The notes: a model not told the origin generated them from the sequence alone. DNA of 64,000 bases from Saprospiraceae bacterium (GCA_016711125.1 JADJTQ010000001.1:620001-684000); one strand, 5' to 3'; positions 26,926 through 37,123 are shown, counted from the first letter of the stretch. A program made the numbers and translations.

Positions 26926-27828
26926 ATGCAAATTCTCAGATGTAAAAATATGAATCGTTCACTGGTAAGTACCGCTTTTTTATTACTAATCTTTTTTTCG
27001 TGTAAACCTGCATCTACTTCTACCTCTACTGAGGTGGTAAAGAAAGAGATGACTCCCAGGTTGACCCAACTTTGGATGTCTGACACTACTCTACGTACTC
27101 CTGAGTCAGTATTGTATGATGAAAGAAGAGATGTTATTTATGTTGCTAATGTCAATTTAAATCCGTGGGAAAAGGATGGAAACGGTTTTATTTCCAGAAT
27201 GGATCCGGGTGGCAAATTGATCGACTTGCTGTGGGTGCCCGGCTTAAATGCCCCTAAGGGAATGGGAATATTAGATGACCATCTTTTTGTAGCTGATATC
27301 GATGAAGTGGTGGAAATAGATTTAGCGACAGGAGAGATCGTACAGAAGTTTTTTATCGAAGGAACACCTACTCTCAATGATATTACGGTCGGAAATGGAA
27401 TTGTATATATTTCCGGATCAGACAGCAATAGGGTATTTGCCCTAAAAGGAGGAAAGGTTTCCATGATTCTTGAAGGCGATTTCGGAAGACCCAATGGTCT
27501 TTTTATCGAGCCTGACCGGTTATTGATGCTTACCAGTAATAGTAGTCAACTAAAATCATTTAATCTGGAGACCAATGAAAGTATCGTACTTGTGGATAGC
27601 CTGGGTCATGGTGACGGCATCGTACCTGCCGGCGATGACGATTATCTGGCATCCAGTTGGAAAGGGGAGATTTTTTATATCTCATCCGATTGGAAAAAAA
27701 CTCAATTGTTAGATACGCGCGCTGCAGAAATCAATGCCGCGGATATTGATTATATTATTGATAAAAAAATGCTCTTGGTACCGACATTTTTTAAAAACCA
27801 GGTGATAGCCTATCAGTTGGATAAATGA
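26926..27828 (+). CDS. SMP-30-like beta-propeller lipoprotein
   Basis: 300 residues from ATG 26926; an ATG at 26950 would give a shorter, more typical lipoprotein leader (MNRSLVSTAFLLLIFFSC). The lipobox FFSC predicts lipid anchoring. The rest shows propeller-type repeats (PESVLYDERRDVIYVANVN, GLNAPKGMGILDDHLFVADI), as in SMP-30/gluconolactonase relatives. A ggag motif sits 5 bases before the first ATG. A sugar-lactone hydrolase or binding role is possible and fits the oxidoreductase upstream. Confidence 0.75.
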   Translation: MQILRCKNMNRSLVSTAFLLLIFFSCKPASTSTSTEVVKKEMTPRLTQLWMSDTTLRTPESVLYDERRDVIYVANVNLNPWEKDGNGFISRMDPGGKLIDLLWVPGLNAPKGMGILDDHLFVADIDEVVEIDLATGEIVQKFFIEGTPTLNDITVGNGIVYISGSDSNRVFALKGGKVSMILEGDFGRPNGLFIEPDRLLMLTSNSSQLKSFNLETNESIVLVDSLGHGDGIVPAGDDDYLASSWKGEIFYISSDWKKTQLLDTRAAEINAADIDYIIDKKMLLVPTFFKNQVIAYQLDK

Positions 27829-27923
27829 AATCCAATTTGATTTTAAGGCAATTATTGGAGGAGTATTTTAGTGTCTAATGCTCTCCCGGCGCTAGATTAC
27901 ACAAGCAGACAGAGAAGATCAAT

Positions 27924-28310
27924 TTATTCAAGTCCTTTGAAAATCGTATCTATTTCACTGATTCGAATAACTTGAATTTCATCAGAAAGTGGAAATCCGC
28001 CTTCGATGGGAGAGACTACGAAATGTTTTGTCGTTTGTAAATCCTCCATGGCAATATGAAACCCCCGGGTTAGTTTCGGCCTTGTACTATATTTCAACGC
28101 TACCAGTATTTCTGGATTTCCACCTCTCGAAATGACCAGATCCACCTCATTACCCTCATGAGTTCGATAAAAATACATTTCGGCCCAAGGTGGGAGGATA
28201 GCATAGATTTGCTCCAGCGTATAGGTCTCCCAGGATGCACCCAAAATTGGATTGCCACTAAGTGCTTCAAATGAACTAATACCCAACAGCTGGTGTAGAA
28301 TGCCAGTGTC
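27924..28310 (-). pseudogene. C-terminal fragment of a DUF4143 ATPase
   Basis: DTGILHQLLGISSF, a GASWETYTLEQI segment and the nuclease-like YRTHEGNEVDLVISRGG then EILVALKYST are the end of a DUF4143 protein. The ATPase half is absent. Upstream the frame runs into a 7-bp repeat array that starts within about 10 bases, so the gene appears truncated at the array. Confidence 0.8.
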
Positions 28311-28316
28311 TCTCAA

Positions 28317-28563
28317 CTTCCGGCTTCGGACTTCGGTCTTCGGACTTCCGACTTCAGACTCATCATCACCAATCACCCACTTGACCACTTACTGCCTTTC
28401 TTCCGGCTTCGGTCTTCGGACTTCAGTCTTCGGTCTTCGGTCTTCCGACTTCAGACCTCCGACTCATCATCACCGATCACCCACTTGACCACTTATCGCC
28501 TTACTTCTTCCGGCTTCGGATTTCGGTCTTCCGACTTCGGACCTCGGTCTTCCGACTTCCGAC
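28317..28563. repeat. Degenerate 7-bp repeat array (CTTCGGA type)
   Basis: Runs of CTTCCGG, CTTCGGA, CTTCGGT and CTTCAGA units. A longer unit beginning gactcatcatcacc is inserted at 28358 and again at 28461, giving a 103-bp higher-order period. It lies between the DUF4143 remnant and a membrane protein gene. Confidence 0.9.
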
Positions 28564-28568
28564 TCATC

Positions 28569-29066
28569 CTACACAATATGGATTTTCATTTCCATACTGT
28601 TCTCTACAAAATGATGAATGTCAAAAGTTTCCTCAGCTCCCAGTTTTTGACCGATCTGGCTGACCAGATACATACCTGCGGCTAGAGCACCGAGTATCGG
28701 TAAGATCCAAAGAATTCTGGCTTCCATTCCTAAATTAATTCGGGTTAACCCTAGAATTGCAACGAATAAGACCAGGATCGAAATCGCCAAATAAAGAAGG
28801 ATAAACAGTGTCCAGACATTGGGATGCGGTTCGTATCTGCCCCGAACCAAACAGCCCTTTTCCTGGTCCTCAAAAGTGAGATTTAGTTGAGGTGACCAAT
28901 AGTGTTGATTTTCTTTCTTAGCCCGGATGATGAAGTGCCCGGGATAATTGATTGAATCAAATGGATGGTCGGCCAATGCCAGACCATGATTCAATATTTT
29001 AATGATCTCTTCAGAGGTTTTTTCAACAGAAGCCTCAAATTTGGGGCGGATGCGAAAGCTGGTCAT
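28569..29066 (-). CDS. Hypothetical membrane protein
   Basis: 165 residues. The N-terminal 75 residues are soluble (FRIRPKFEASVEKTSEEI onward). Two membrane helices follow (about 84-105 and 117-137, LWILPILGALAAGMYLV) and then a short polar tail. I do not recognise the family. It diverges from the copper ATPase gene at 29202, with which it may share a control region. Confidence 0.65.
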   Translation of the reverse strand: MTSFRIRPKFEASVEKTSEEIIKILNHGLALADHPFDSINYPGHFIIRAKKENQHYWSPQLNLTFEDQEKGCLVRGRYEPHPNVWTLFILLYLAISILVLFVAILGLTRINLGMEARILWILPILGALAAGMYLVSQIGQKLGAEETFDIHHFVENSMEMKIHIV

Positions 29067-29201
29067 TTTGAGATTGGCTGGTTTTCGTTTTAAAAGAATC
29101 GGAAGATCAACTTTCTGTCAATCTGAGACAATGACTAAGATCATTATTTTTGAATACACAGATCACTCGGCCAGGTTCTGCGGGTTACTTACTTTCGTGC
29201 A

Positions 29202-31637
29202 ATGCCAGAAGACCTGATCAGTGCGGTTGAAACAGCCTGCTACCACTGTGGTGAAGATTGTGGCTCCATTGTCGTATATCATGATGACAAATCCTTTTGT
29301 TGTGATGGCTGTAAGGTAGTGTATTCAATCCTCAAGGAAAACGATTTGTGCAACTATTATCAGCTGAATCAGGCTTCGGGTATAAGCTTCAAACGGAGAT
29401 CTATGGAGCGCTATAGTCATCTTGATAATCAGGATGTTAAAGAGAAATTGCTGGATTTTACGGATGGTCGGCAATCAAGAGTTCATTTCCATTTACCCCA
29501 GATTCACTGCTCATCATGTCTTTGGTTGCTGGAAAATCTGAATCAAATTGATGAGGGCATTCTACAGTCACGCGTCAACTTTCTCAGGAAAGAAGTGACC
29601 CTGGTTTATGAAGAGTCTGGCACTACCTTACGCAAGATTGTCGAGTTATTGGCCACATTGGGATATGCACCAGTGCTTAATATGGATCGTCTTGAGCGGG
29701 TTCAAGTCAGTGCTGTCGAAAAAACACTCTATTATAAGATAGGATTGGCTGGTTTTGCTTTTGGCAATATTATGCTCCTGAGTTTTCCGGAGTATTTTGG
29801 TATGGATTCATCTGCCGAGGCCACCTTTGCTCGTTTTTTTGGGTATCTGAATATTCTGCTAGCTATACCTGTTGTCCTGTACAGTGGCTTCGACTATCTG
29901 CGGTCTGCCTGGCATGGATTACGACGTGGTCATCTTAATATTGATGTTCCGGTTTCATTGGGAATTTTGGCCCTGTTCGGCCGCAGTACCTACGAAATCT
30001 GGACACATACAGGGGCGGGATATTTGGATTCGCTCGCGGGACTTATTTTTTTCCTTTTGGTTGGAAAGTGGTTTCAACAAAAGGCCTATCATACTATTTC
30101 ATTTGACCGTGATTACAAATCTTATTTTCCGATGGCCACCACCGTACTTCGAGGTGACCTGGAGACCGTGGTCACGCTCGATCAGTTAGATCGTGGTGAT
30201 CAACTCTTAATCAGGCATGGAGAATTAATTCCGGCTGATGCAATTTTACTTAGTGGCCAGGGTCATATCGACTACAGTTTTGTCACTGGAGAGTCCCAAC
30301 CGGTGCCCTCCATTTCAGGTGAAAAAATCTATGCAGGCGGCCGGCAAATGGGTGGTACTATTAAATTGGAAGTGATGGAAAAGGTAACCCAAAGTTATTT
30401 AACCTCCCTCTGGAATGATCAAATTTTTGATAAAGAGACCGAAAAAGGCATTACTAGTCGCCTAGCTACTCAGGTAGCAACTTTTTTTACCGGAGTCATT
30501 CTGGTCGTTGCTTTTGCCACTTTGATATATTGGTTACCTCGCGACTTGACCACTGCGTTTCATTCCTTTACAGCGGTGCTCATTGTGGCATGTCCATGCG
30601 CGGTGGCACTTTCGATACCCTTTACCTTTGGAAATGTAATGCGCATTTTGGGCAATCATCACTTCTATCTCAAGAATGTGCAAGTTGTCGAGACATTAGC
30701 CGGGATTGACCGTGTTGTATTTGATAAAACGGGAACCATTACCTATGGTCAAGGGGCAAAAAGCGAATATGAGGGATTGTCTCTCTCTCCCAAAGAGCGG
30801 GATATAATTCGTTCGCTGGTACATCAATCATCGCATCCTGTGAGCCGTCAAATTGAAGTTGCTTTTCGCCAGGATGCATTGCTGCCGGTGAAAGATTTTG
30901 TATCAGATGATGGCCTGGGCATCCGGGGCGAAGTCGAAGGTCACCGGATTGTCATTGGATCTCATCGATTTGTATCTGGCGAAATTGAACCAGACCTGCC
31001 AGGAACCTGGATAAAAATTGACAATAAGATATTGGGGCAGATCTTTCAATCTGGCCGCTATCGCATAGGTTTGCTAGGGGTAATCAAAGATCTCGTGCAG
31101 AGATTCAAACTTTCTTTGGTGACGGGAGATCATGCGGGTGAAGAAGCTGCCCTGAGAAAGATCTTTGATCAGAAGACAGAGATGTATTTCAATCAAAGCC
31201 CACAGCAAAAATTAGACTACATCAAAGGTTTGCAGGCTAAGAAAGAAAAAATAATGATGATTGGAGATGGCCTCAATGATGCCGGGGCACTCAAACAGAG
31301 CGATGCAGGGATCGTGATAACCGAGGAAGTTAACAATTTTGTGCCTTCCTGTGATGCTATACTTGATGCTGCTTGCTTTTCCAGGCTTCCCGTATTCCTA
31401 CGTATTTGCCGGCTAAGTCTCCGGGTAGTGTATGGTGCATATTTTATAGCATTAATCTACAACATTGTGGGTTTGAGCTTCGCCGTTCAAGGTCTTTTGT
31501 CTCCGGTAATTGCCGCTATTTTAATGCCTTTGAGTTCAATAACGATCGTTCTCTTTGGTATGGGTATAAGTTCGCTGATTGCCAGACGATTGGGGCTTGG
31601 GTCGGCGGACGGAGATTCTTCAAGTCGGCAGGAATAG
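29202..31637 (+). CDS. ccoI: Copper-type P1B ATPase for cbb3 oxidase assembly
   Basis: 811 residues. The N-terminal Cys-rich domain (CYHCGEDCG, FCCDGCK) and an HMA domain with IHCSSCLW precede eight predicted membrane helices. The ion-binding motif is VACPCAVALS, the phosphorylation site is VFDKTGTIT, and the hinge is IGDGLNDAGAL. The extended metal-binding N-terminus and position before ccoS/ccoNO are typical of CcoI/FixI, which supplies copper for the CuB centre. It is separated from ccoS by a repeat array of about 320 bp, so it may be transcribed independently. Confidence 0.93.
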   Translation: MPEDLISAVETACYHCGEDCGSIVVYHDDKSFCCDGCKVVYSILKENDLCNYYQLNQASGISFKRRSMERYSHLDNQDVKEKLLDFTDGRQSRVHFHLPQIHCSSCLWLLENLNQIDEGILQSRVNFLRKEVTLVYEESGTTLRKIVELLATLGYAPVLNMDRLERVQVSAVEKTLYYKIGLAGFAFGNIMLLSFPEYFGMDSSAEATFARFFGYLNILLAIPVVLYSGFDYLRSAWHGLRRGHLNIDVPVSLGILALFGRSTYEIWTHTGAGYLDSLAGLIFFLLVGKWFQQKAYHTISFDRDYKSYFPMATTVLRGDLETVVTLDQLDRGDQLLIRHGELIPADAILLSGQGHIDYSFVTGESQPVPSISGEKIYAGGRQMGGTIKLEVMEKVTQSYLTSLWNDQIFDKETEKGITSRLATQVATFFTGVILVVAFATLIYWLPRDLTTAFHSFTAVLIVACPCAVALSIPFTFGNVMRILGNHHFYLKNVQVVETLAGIDRVVFDKTGTITYGQGAKSEYEGLSLSPKERDIIRSLVHQSSHPVSRQIEVAFRQDALLPVKDFVSDDGLGIRGEVEGHRIVIGSHRFVSGEIEPDLPGTWIKIDNKILGQIFQSGRYRIGLLGVIKDLVQRFKLSLVTGDHAGEEAALRKIFDQKTEMYFNQSPQQKLDYIKGLQAKKEKIMMIGDGLNDAGALKQSDAGIVITEEVNNFVPSCDAILDAACFSRLPVFLRICRLSLRVVYGAYFIALIYNIVGLSFAVQGLLSPVIAAILMPLSSITIVLFGMGISSLIARRLGLGSADGDSSSRQE

Positions 31638-31674
31638 ATCCGCCTCTACATGGTCCTAGACCGTTATTCTCCTG

Positions 31675-31998
31675 ACTCCGGGCTTCCGGCACCCGACACC
31701 CGACATCCGACATCCGACATCCGGCACCCCGACATCCGGCACCCGACATCCGGCACCCGACATCCAGCACCCGGCACCCGGCACCCAGCACCCGACATCC
31801 GGCACCCGACATCCGGCACCCGGCATCCAGCACCCGGCATCCAGCACCCTCGACACCCTGCACCCGACACCCGACATCCAGCACCCGACATCCGACATCC
31901 AGCACCCGACACCCGACACCCGACACCCGACACCATGCACCCGACACCCGACATCCAGCACCCGACATCCGACATCCAGCACCCAACTTCCAACTTTT
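31675..31998. repeat. Degenerate 7-bp repeat array (YCCRRCA type)
   Basis: About 45 consecutive units of the form CCCGACA, TCCGGCA, TCCAGCA and CCCGGCA, with a few longer units. All frames stay open through most of it, so the frames seen here are artefacts of the repeat. It splits ccoI from ccoS. Confidence 0.95.
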
Positions 31999-32096
31999 CC
32001 TCGAATACTGACCAAAGTCATCATTCTTAATTATATTAGTCATAGGTTGAACATGGCCACGAACTCTATTTTGGCCTCGAATTTAAAAAGACAGCT

Positions 32097-32252
32097 ATGT
32101 CCATTATTTTTATGCTTATCCTAATAAGCTTAATAGTCGCGTTATTTTTCTTAATAGCTTTTTTTTGGGCGGTGCGATCCGGTCAATATGATGATGACTT
32201 CACTCCATCGATGCGAATCCTATTTGATGATAAAGTAGAGAAAGACCAATAA
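32097..32252 (+). CDS. ccoS: cbb3 oxidase assembly protein CcoS
   Basis: 51 residues: one membrane helix (IIFMLILISLIVALFFLIAF), then FFWAVRSGQYDD and a short acidic tail. This is the characteristic FixS/CcoS pattern, with Trp and the GQYDD turn after the helix. CcoS is needed for cofactor insertion into the oxidase. It lies 93 bases upstream of ccoNO. Confidence 0.92.
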   Translation: MSIIFMLILISLIVALFFLIAFFWAVRSGQYDDDFTPSMRILFDDKVEKDQ

Positions 32253-32345
32253 GAATCATCCATCACATGATTAATCACCAGAAAGATCATAGACAATTCT
32301 ATAAACCGTTTCACAGTAATAAACAAACCGACTAAACTTTAACTG

Positions 32346-34484
32346 ATGTCTAAAATCGAACAATTTAATTATGATAACGCTATCGTTAAAAAATTTGCGA
32401 TAGCTTCGGTTGTCTTTGGGATCGTTGGCATGTTGGTGGGTCTCACCATTGCATCACAGTTGGTATTTCCCTCTCTAAATTTTGATTTACCGTTCACCAG
32501 CTATGGCAGATTAAGGCCACTTCATACCAATGCGGTCATCTTTGCCTTTGTCGGAAATGGTATTTTTATGGGCGTCTATTACTCTTTGCAGCGGCTGCTC
32601 AAAGCACCGATGTATAGTAAGTTTTTGAGCAACGTACACTTTTGGGGATGGCAGGCCATCATCGTAGCGGCAGCCATTACGCTACCATTGGGATTCACCA
32701 GTTCACATGAATATGCCGAATTGGAGTGGCCGATCGATATCGCCATCGCTCTGATTTGGGTTGTGTTTGGAATCAATATGTTTGGCACCATACTGAAACG
32801 AAGAGAAAACCACATGTATGTGGCGATCTGGTTTTATATTGGTACCTGGGTGACCGTTACCATGTTGCATATCATTAATAATCTGGTAGTGCCGGTATCT
32901 CTTTTTAAAAGCTATCCGGTATTTGCCGGAGTGCAGGATGCCCTGGTACAATGGTGGTATGGCCATAATGCAGTAGCATTCTTTTTAACGACTCCATATT
33001 TGGGGTTGATGTATTATTTCTTGCCAAAAGCAGCTAATCGACCGGTATTTTCCTATCGATTGTCAATCATACACTTTTGGTCGCTGATTTTTATTTACAT
33101 ATGGGCGGGTCCTCACCACTTACTTTATACATCATTGCCTGATTGGGCACAATCGCTCGGTATGGCCTTTTCCCTGATGCTCATTGCACCTTCATGGGGG
33201 GGTATGCTCAACGGATTACTGACTTTGCGAGGTGCCTGGGACCGGGTGCGCACTGACCCTATTTTGAAGTTTATGGTGGTAGCAGTTACCGCTTATGGTA
33301 TGTCGACTTTTGAAGGACCGATGATGGCTATTAAAGCATTCAACGCCATTACTCACTATACCGACTGGACCATAGGGCATGTACATATAGGGGCTCTGGG
33401 TTGGAATGGTATGTTAACGTTTGGGATTCTTTATTGGTTGATTCCCCGATTGTATAACACCAAACTATTCTCAGTCAGAATGGCCAATACCCATTTTTGG
33501 TTGGGAACTTTGGGCATTATCTTTTATGCGGTGCCACTCTACTGGGCTGGTGTTACCCAACAGCTTATGTGGAAACAGTTTACTCCTGATGGCTTTTTGC
33601 AGTATGGTAATTTTCTGGAAACGGTTACCCAGATTATTCCGATGTATGCTGTGAGGATTTTTGGAGGAACCATTTATTTTGTGGGAGTGTGTATCATGGT
33701 CTACAACCTTATGAAGACAGCCGCTCTGGGTAAATTTCAGGCCACTGAAATGGCACAGGCACCAGCCAGGGTCACCTATGTGCCTCATCAGGGTGATAAT
33801 TGGCACCGTTGGTTTGAAAGAAAGTCGGTTTTGTTTACTGTACTTTCACTGGTAGTGGTCATTATTGGAGGTTTGGTGGAAATATTACCGATGATGTGGG
33901 TTGACTCCAATGTACCTAAGATCGAAACAGTCAAACCCTACACTGCCCTTGAACTTGAGGGACGGGATATTTACATACGCGAAGGTTGTGTGGGTTGTCA
34001 CTCTCAGATGATTCGTCCATTCCGTTCGGAGACCGAACGATATGGTGAGTTTTCGAAATCAGGAGAATTTATTTATGACCGTCCCTTCCTTTGGGGCTCA
34101 AAACGAACCGGACCGGACCTTCATCGTATCGGCGGTAAGTATCCGGACTCCTGGCACTACAACCATATGCTGGATCCAACCAGTATGTCACCTGGTTCCA
34201 TTATGCCAGCTTACCCCTGGTTAATTACTGATGATCTTGATGTGTCGGATACGGAGGCAAAAATCAATACTTTGATAACCCTGGGTACTCCCTATGAAGA
34301 GTCCTATGCCAGAAACGCAAATAATTACCTCGAAAAACAAGCTGGGGTGATTGCCGCCAATCTAAAACGAGATGGAGTTGAGACGGCAGGTATTGAGAAA
34401 AAAGAAATCGTGGCATTGATAGCTTATTTACAGCGACTAGGTACTGATATTAAAAAACAGGGAGTTACTTTATCTGACAAATAA
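32346..34484 (+). CDS. ccoNO: cbb3 cytochrome c oxidase, fused subunits I and II
   Basis: 712 residues. The CcoN part (about 1-480) has heme and CuB ligands in RPLHTNAVIFAF, WWYGHNAVAFF, GPHHLLYTSLPDW and IGHVHIGALGWNG. The CcoO part follows one more membrane helix and binds heme c at CVGCHSQMIRPF near residue 550. The fusion is standard in Bacteroidota. It is the catalytic core of a high-affinity terminal oxidase in the inner membrane. Confidence 0.97.
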   Translation: MSKIEQFNYDNAIVKKFAIASVVFGIVGMLVGLTIASQLVFPSLNFDLPFTSYGRLRPLHTNAVIFAFVGNGIFMGVYYSLQRLLKAPMYSKFLSNVHFWGWQAIIVAAAITLPLGFTSSHEYAELEWPIDIAIALIWVVFGINMFGTILKRRENHMYVAIWFYIGTWVTVTMLHIINNLVVPVSLFKSYPVFAGVQDALVQWWYGHNAVAFFLTTPYLGLMYYFLPKAANRPVFSYRLSIIHFWSLIFIYIWAGPHHLLYTSLPDWAQSLGMAFSLMLIAPSWGGMLNGLLTLRGAWDRVRTDPILKFMVVAVTAYGMSTFEGPMMAIKAFNAITHYTDWTIGHVHIGALGWNGMLTFGILYWLIPRLYNTKLFSVRMANTHFWLGTLGIIFYAVPLYWAGVTQQLMWKQFTPDGFLQYGNFLETVTQIIPMYAVRIFGGTIYFVGVCIMVYNLMKTAALGKFQATEMAQAPARVTYVPHQGDNWHRWFERKSVLFTVLSLVVVIIGGLVEILPMMWVDSNVPKIETVKPYTALELEGRDIYIREGCVGCHSQMIRPFRSETERYGEFSKSGEFIYDRPFLWGSKRTGPDLHRIGGKYPDSWHYNHMLDPTSMSPGSIMPAYPWLITDDLDVSDTEAKINTLITLGTPYEESYARNANNYLEKQAGVIAANLKRDGVETAGIEKKEIVALIAYLQRLGTDIKKQGVTLSDK

Positions 34485-34496
34485 ACTTGAGATAAG

Positions 34497-34658
34497 ATGT
34501 ACAAGTATTTATTGCAATCTGTTGAAAATATTAATTGGTTAACTATCATACCGCTATTAATATTTTTCATCTTTTTCATCACGGTGACGGTGATCACCCT
34601 TCGTAAGAAAAAGAGTTATATCGAACGAATGGGCAATCTCCCTCTGGAAGAAGAATAA
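34497..34658 (+). CDS. ccoQ: cbb3 oxidase small subunit CcoQ
   Basis: 53 residues with one membrane helix (LTIIPLLIFFIFFITVTVI) followed by a basic segment (LRKKKSYIERMG) and an acidic end. Size, topology and position between ccoNO and ccoP identify it as the CcoQ/FixQ-type subunit, which stabilises the complex. Confidence 0.85.
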   Translation: MYKYLLQSVENINWLTIIPLLIFFIFFITVTVITLRKKKSYIERMGNLPLEEE

Positions 34659-34694
34659 ACCTTTATTCAAATAAATAATTGAAAGGAATACAAA

Positions 34695-35573
34695 ATGACA
34701 AAATCTATTTCAATCCTGAGTATAGTTTTAATACCGGTCTTTTCCTTCGCACAAGAAACAGCAAGTGCAGGTTATTCACTCTATAGTAATTTGGGTTATT
34801 ATTTGTTAGGTGGAGCCGTACTGTTGGTTGCCATTGCAGCGGTAGTCACACTAATGAAATTACTCGACATTGTCGTTGGCACCAAGGAAGTCGAAATTTA
34901 CGGTAAACATGTAGTCGAAGAATTTGTACAAACCAAAGAAAGTGAAGAGCCATTCTGGAGTAAGTTATACAAACAGGCTACAAAAGTAGTACCGGTAACT
35001 CGCGAGAAGGAAATTCTATTGGATCATAATTACGATGGGATTCGTGAACTAGACAATCGGCTCCCTCCCTGGTGGGTGGCAATGTTTTATATCACAATAG
35101 TTTGGGGCGTCCTATATTTTGGATATCATCACCTTTCCGGGTACGGGCAATCCTCCGAGGAAGCTTATCTTGAAGAAATTTCAATGGCTCAGGCATCGGT
35201 TGATCAATTTCTAGCAGGTCGAGCCGATGTAGTGGACGAAAATAGTGTAAAATTGCTTGCTGACGAACAGTCGATTGCTGATGGTAAGTTTATCTACCAA
35301 CTCAACTGCGTGGTATGTCACCTCGAAAGTGGTGCCGGGTTAGTTGGACCTAATCTCACCGATGAATATTGGATACATGGAGGTGGAATTAAAGATGTTT
35401 TTAAGACCATTAAATACGGTGTTCCGGAAAAAGGAATGATTGCATGGAGTAGTCAATTGCGACCGGTAGACATGCAGAAGGTAGCGAGTTATATACTGTC
35501 AATGCAAGGTTCGAATCCGGAAAATCCGAAGGCCCCCGAAGGAGAAAAATATACAGCGGAAGGCTCTCAATAG
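34695..35573 (+). CDS. ccoP: cbb3 oxidase subunit III, monoheme
   Basis: 292 residues: two N-terminal hydrophobic segments, then a conserved PPWWVAMFYITIVWGVLYF helix and one cytochrome c domain with CVVCH near residue 210 and the distal Met in KGMIAW. Only one CxxCH is present, whereas proteobacterial CcoP usually has two; single-heme forms are known in Bacteroidota. It passes electrons from soluble cytochrome c to CcoO. Confidence 0.94.
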   Translation: MTKSISILSIVLIPVFSFAQETASAGYSLYSNLGYYLLGGAVLLVAIAAVVTLMKLLDIVVGTKEVEIYGKHVVEEFVQTKESEEPFWSKLYKQATKVVPVTREKEILLDHNYDGIRELDNRLPPWWVAMFYITIVWGVLYFGYHHLSGYGQSSEEAYLEEISMAQASVDQFLAGRADVVDENSVKLLADEQSIADGKFIYQLNCVVCHLESGAGLVGPNLTDEYWIHGGGIKDVFKTIKYGVPEKGMIAWSSQLRPVDMQKVASYILSMQGSNPENPKAPEGEKYTAEGSQ

Positions 35574-35672
35574 ACCCATTTGCACTGGAATTTGTAAGGG
35601 TGAAAAAGAATCAGGAAGGTCACTCAGCCAGCCATAAATTTTTTGAGTTTCCTTAAGCCAAATTAGTTGAAA

Positions 35673-37076
35673 ATGGAGGATACAGAAACCTTTAGGGATC
35701 ACATTGGTACCGTAGATGAAAATACGGGAAAACGGATCTGGGTTTATCCAAAAAAGCCAAAGGGCCGGTTTTACAATGCCCGCACCTATGTAAGCATACT
35801 TTTATTGGGGTTGCTGTTCGGCCTGCCGTTTATCAAAGTGCATGGTGATCCGATATTGCTATTTAATGTTATTGAACTAAAGTTCATCTTTTTTGGTATT
35901 GTCTTCACCCCCCAGGATTTACACCTTTTTGCCCTGGCGATGATTACCCTTATTGTATTTGTTGTGTTATTTACGGTGGTTTTTGGTCGGCTGTTTTGTG
36001 GGTGGATCTGCCCCCAGACAATATTTATGGAGATGGTATTTCGAAAAATCGAGTACTGGATCGAAGGAGATTCTACCCAACAGCGAAGGCTAAAAGAAGC
36101 TAAATGGACATCCGACAAAATTTTAAAGAAATTTGGAAAACACACGATCTTTTTCGCGATTGCAATTTTAATTGCCAATACTTTTTTGGCTTATATTATC
36201 GGTATTGATGAACTGTTTAAGATCATAAGTGAACCGGTTTCACAACACATGGGTGGGTTCGTAGCGCTGGTTATTTTTTCAGGAATATTTTATTTTGTCT
36301 TTGCCCGTATGCGGGAGCAGGTGTGTATTGCCGTCTGTCCATATGGACGTCTGCAGGGAGTAATGCTCGATAAAAATTCGATTGTGGTCGCCTACGATTG
36401 GTTACGGGGCGAACCAAGAGGGAAGGTGCAGAAATCAAAAGAAGAAGCCGAACTTAAACAATTAGGTGACTGCATTGACTGCGGGGCCTGCGTACGCGTT
36501 TGCCCAACGGCCATCGATATCCGTCATGGTACGCAATTGGAATGCGTAAATTGCACAGCATGCATTGACGCTTGTGACGATATCATGGATAAAGTTGGCA
36601 GGGAACGTGGATTAATCCGTTATGACTCCCACAATGGAATCGAACAGGGCAGGAAGACTTTATTTACTGGTCGGGTTATGGCCTATATAGGGGTATTAAT
36701 TGCATTACTAGTTTTGCAAGGGTTCTTATTCACTACTCGTTCTGAGGTGGAGGCGGTCATATTGCGGACACCAGGGATGCTTTTTCAGAAAGTAGACGAT
36801 AGCCACATTAGCAATTTATATAATTATCAAATTATCAATAAAACGACCGAAGATATTGGAGGCATTGAGTTTCGCTTATTTGATCCCCGTGGAGTGATCA
36901 AAGTGGTAGGTCAGGTGCCTGTTGCCGGCAAACAAGCAATTGCTGAAGGAGCATTTTTCATCGAAATGGAAACGGATAAACTCGAGAGTCGAAAGACAAA
37001 ACTAAAAATAGAGGTATATTCTAATGGCCAGAAAATTGATGAAGCGAGTACAAATTTTTTAGGACCAGTCAAATAG
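35673..37076 (+). CDS. ccoG: cbb3 oxidase accessory Fe-S protein CcoG
   Basis: 467 residues from ATG 35673 (a TTG two codons earlier is less likely). Membrane helices flank a FCGWICPQT motif, followed by two ferredoxin-type clusters (CIDCGACVRVCPT and CVNCTACIDACDD) and a C-terminal Ig-like periplasmic domain. CcoG/RdxA reduces copper for CcoI-dependent oxidase maturation. Confidence 0.95.
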   Translation: MEDTETFRDHIGTVDENTGKRIWVYPKKPKGRFYNARTYVSILLLGLLFGLPFIKVHGDPILLFNVIELKFIFFGIVFTPQDLHLFALAMITLIVFVVLFTVVFGRLFCGWICPQTIFMEMVFRKIEYWIEGDSTQQRRLKEAKWTSDKILKKFGKHTIFFAIAILIANTFLAYIIGIDELFKIISEPVSQHMGGFVALVIFSGIFYFVFARMREQVCIAVCPYGRLQGVMLDKNSIVVAYDWLRGEPRGKVQKSKEEAELKQLGDCIDCGACVRVCPTAIDIRHGTQLECVNCTACIDACDDIMDKVGRERGLIRYDSHNGIEQGRKTLFTGRVMAYIGVLIALLVLQGFLFTTRSEVEAVILRTPGMLFQKVDDSHISNLYNYQIINKTTEDIGGIEFRLFDPRGVIKVVGQVPVAGKQAIAEGAFFIEMETDKLESRKTKLKIEVYSNGQKIDEASTNFLGPVK

Positions 37077-37123
37077 GAATGAGACCCGATGCAATTCTGA
37101 AACAGCAGATAAAATAGATTATT

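Noticed and set aside
28311..28563. CRISPR array
   Set aside because: Units are 7 bases and degenerate with no unique spacers, and no cas genes are nearby. The same applies to the other arrays.
29100..29201. FNR-type box upstream of ccoI
   Set aside because: gatcaactttctgtcaatc has half-site-like ends, but the spacing is wrong and it lacks the TTGAT-4-ATCAA symmetry.
31516..32043. Long Cys/Gly-rich and Pro/His-rich ORFs in several frames
   Set aside because: They are translations of the 7-bp repeat array. All frames stay open because the units rarely form stops.
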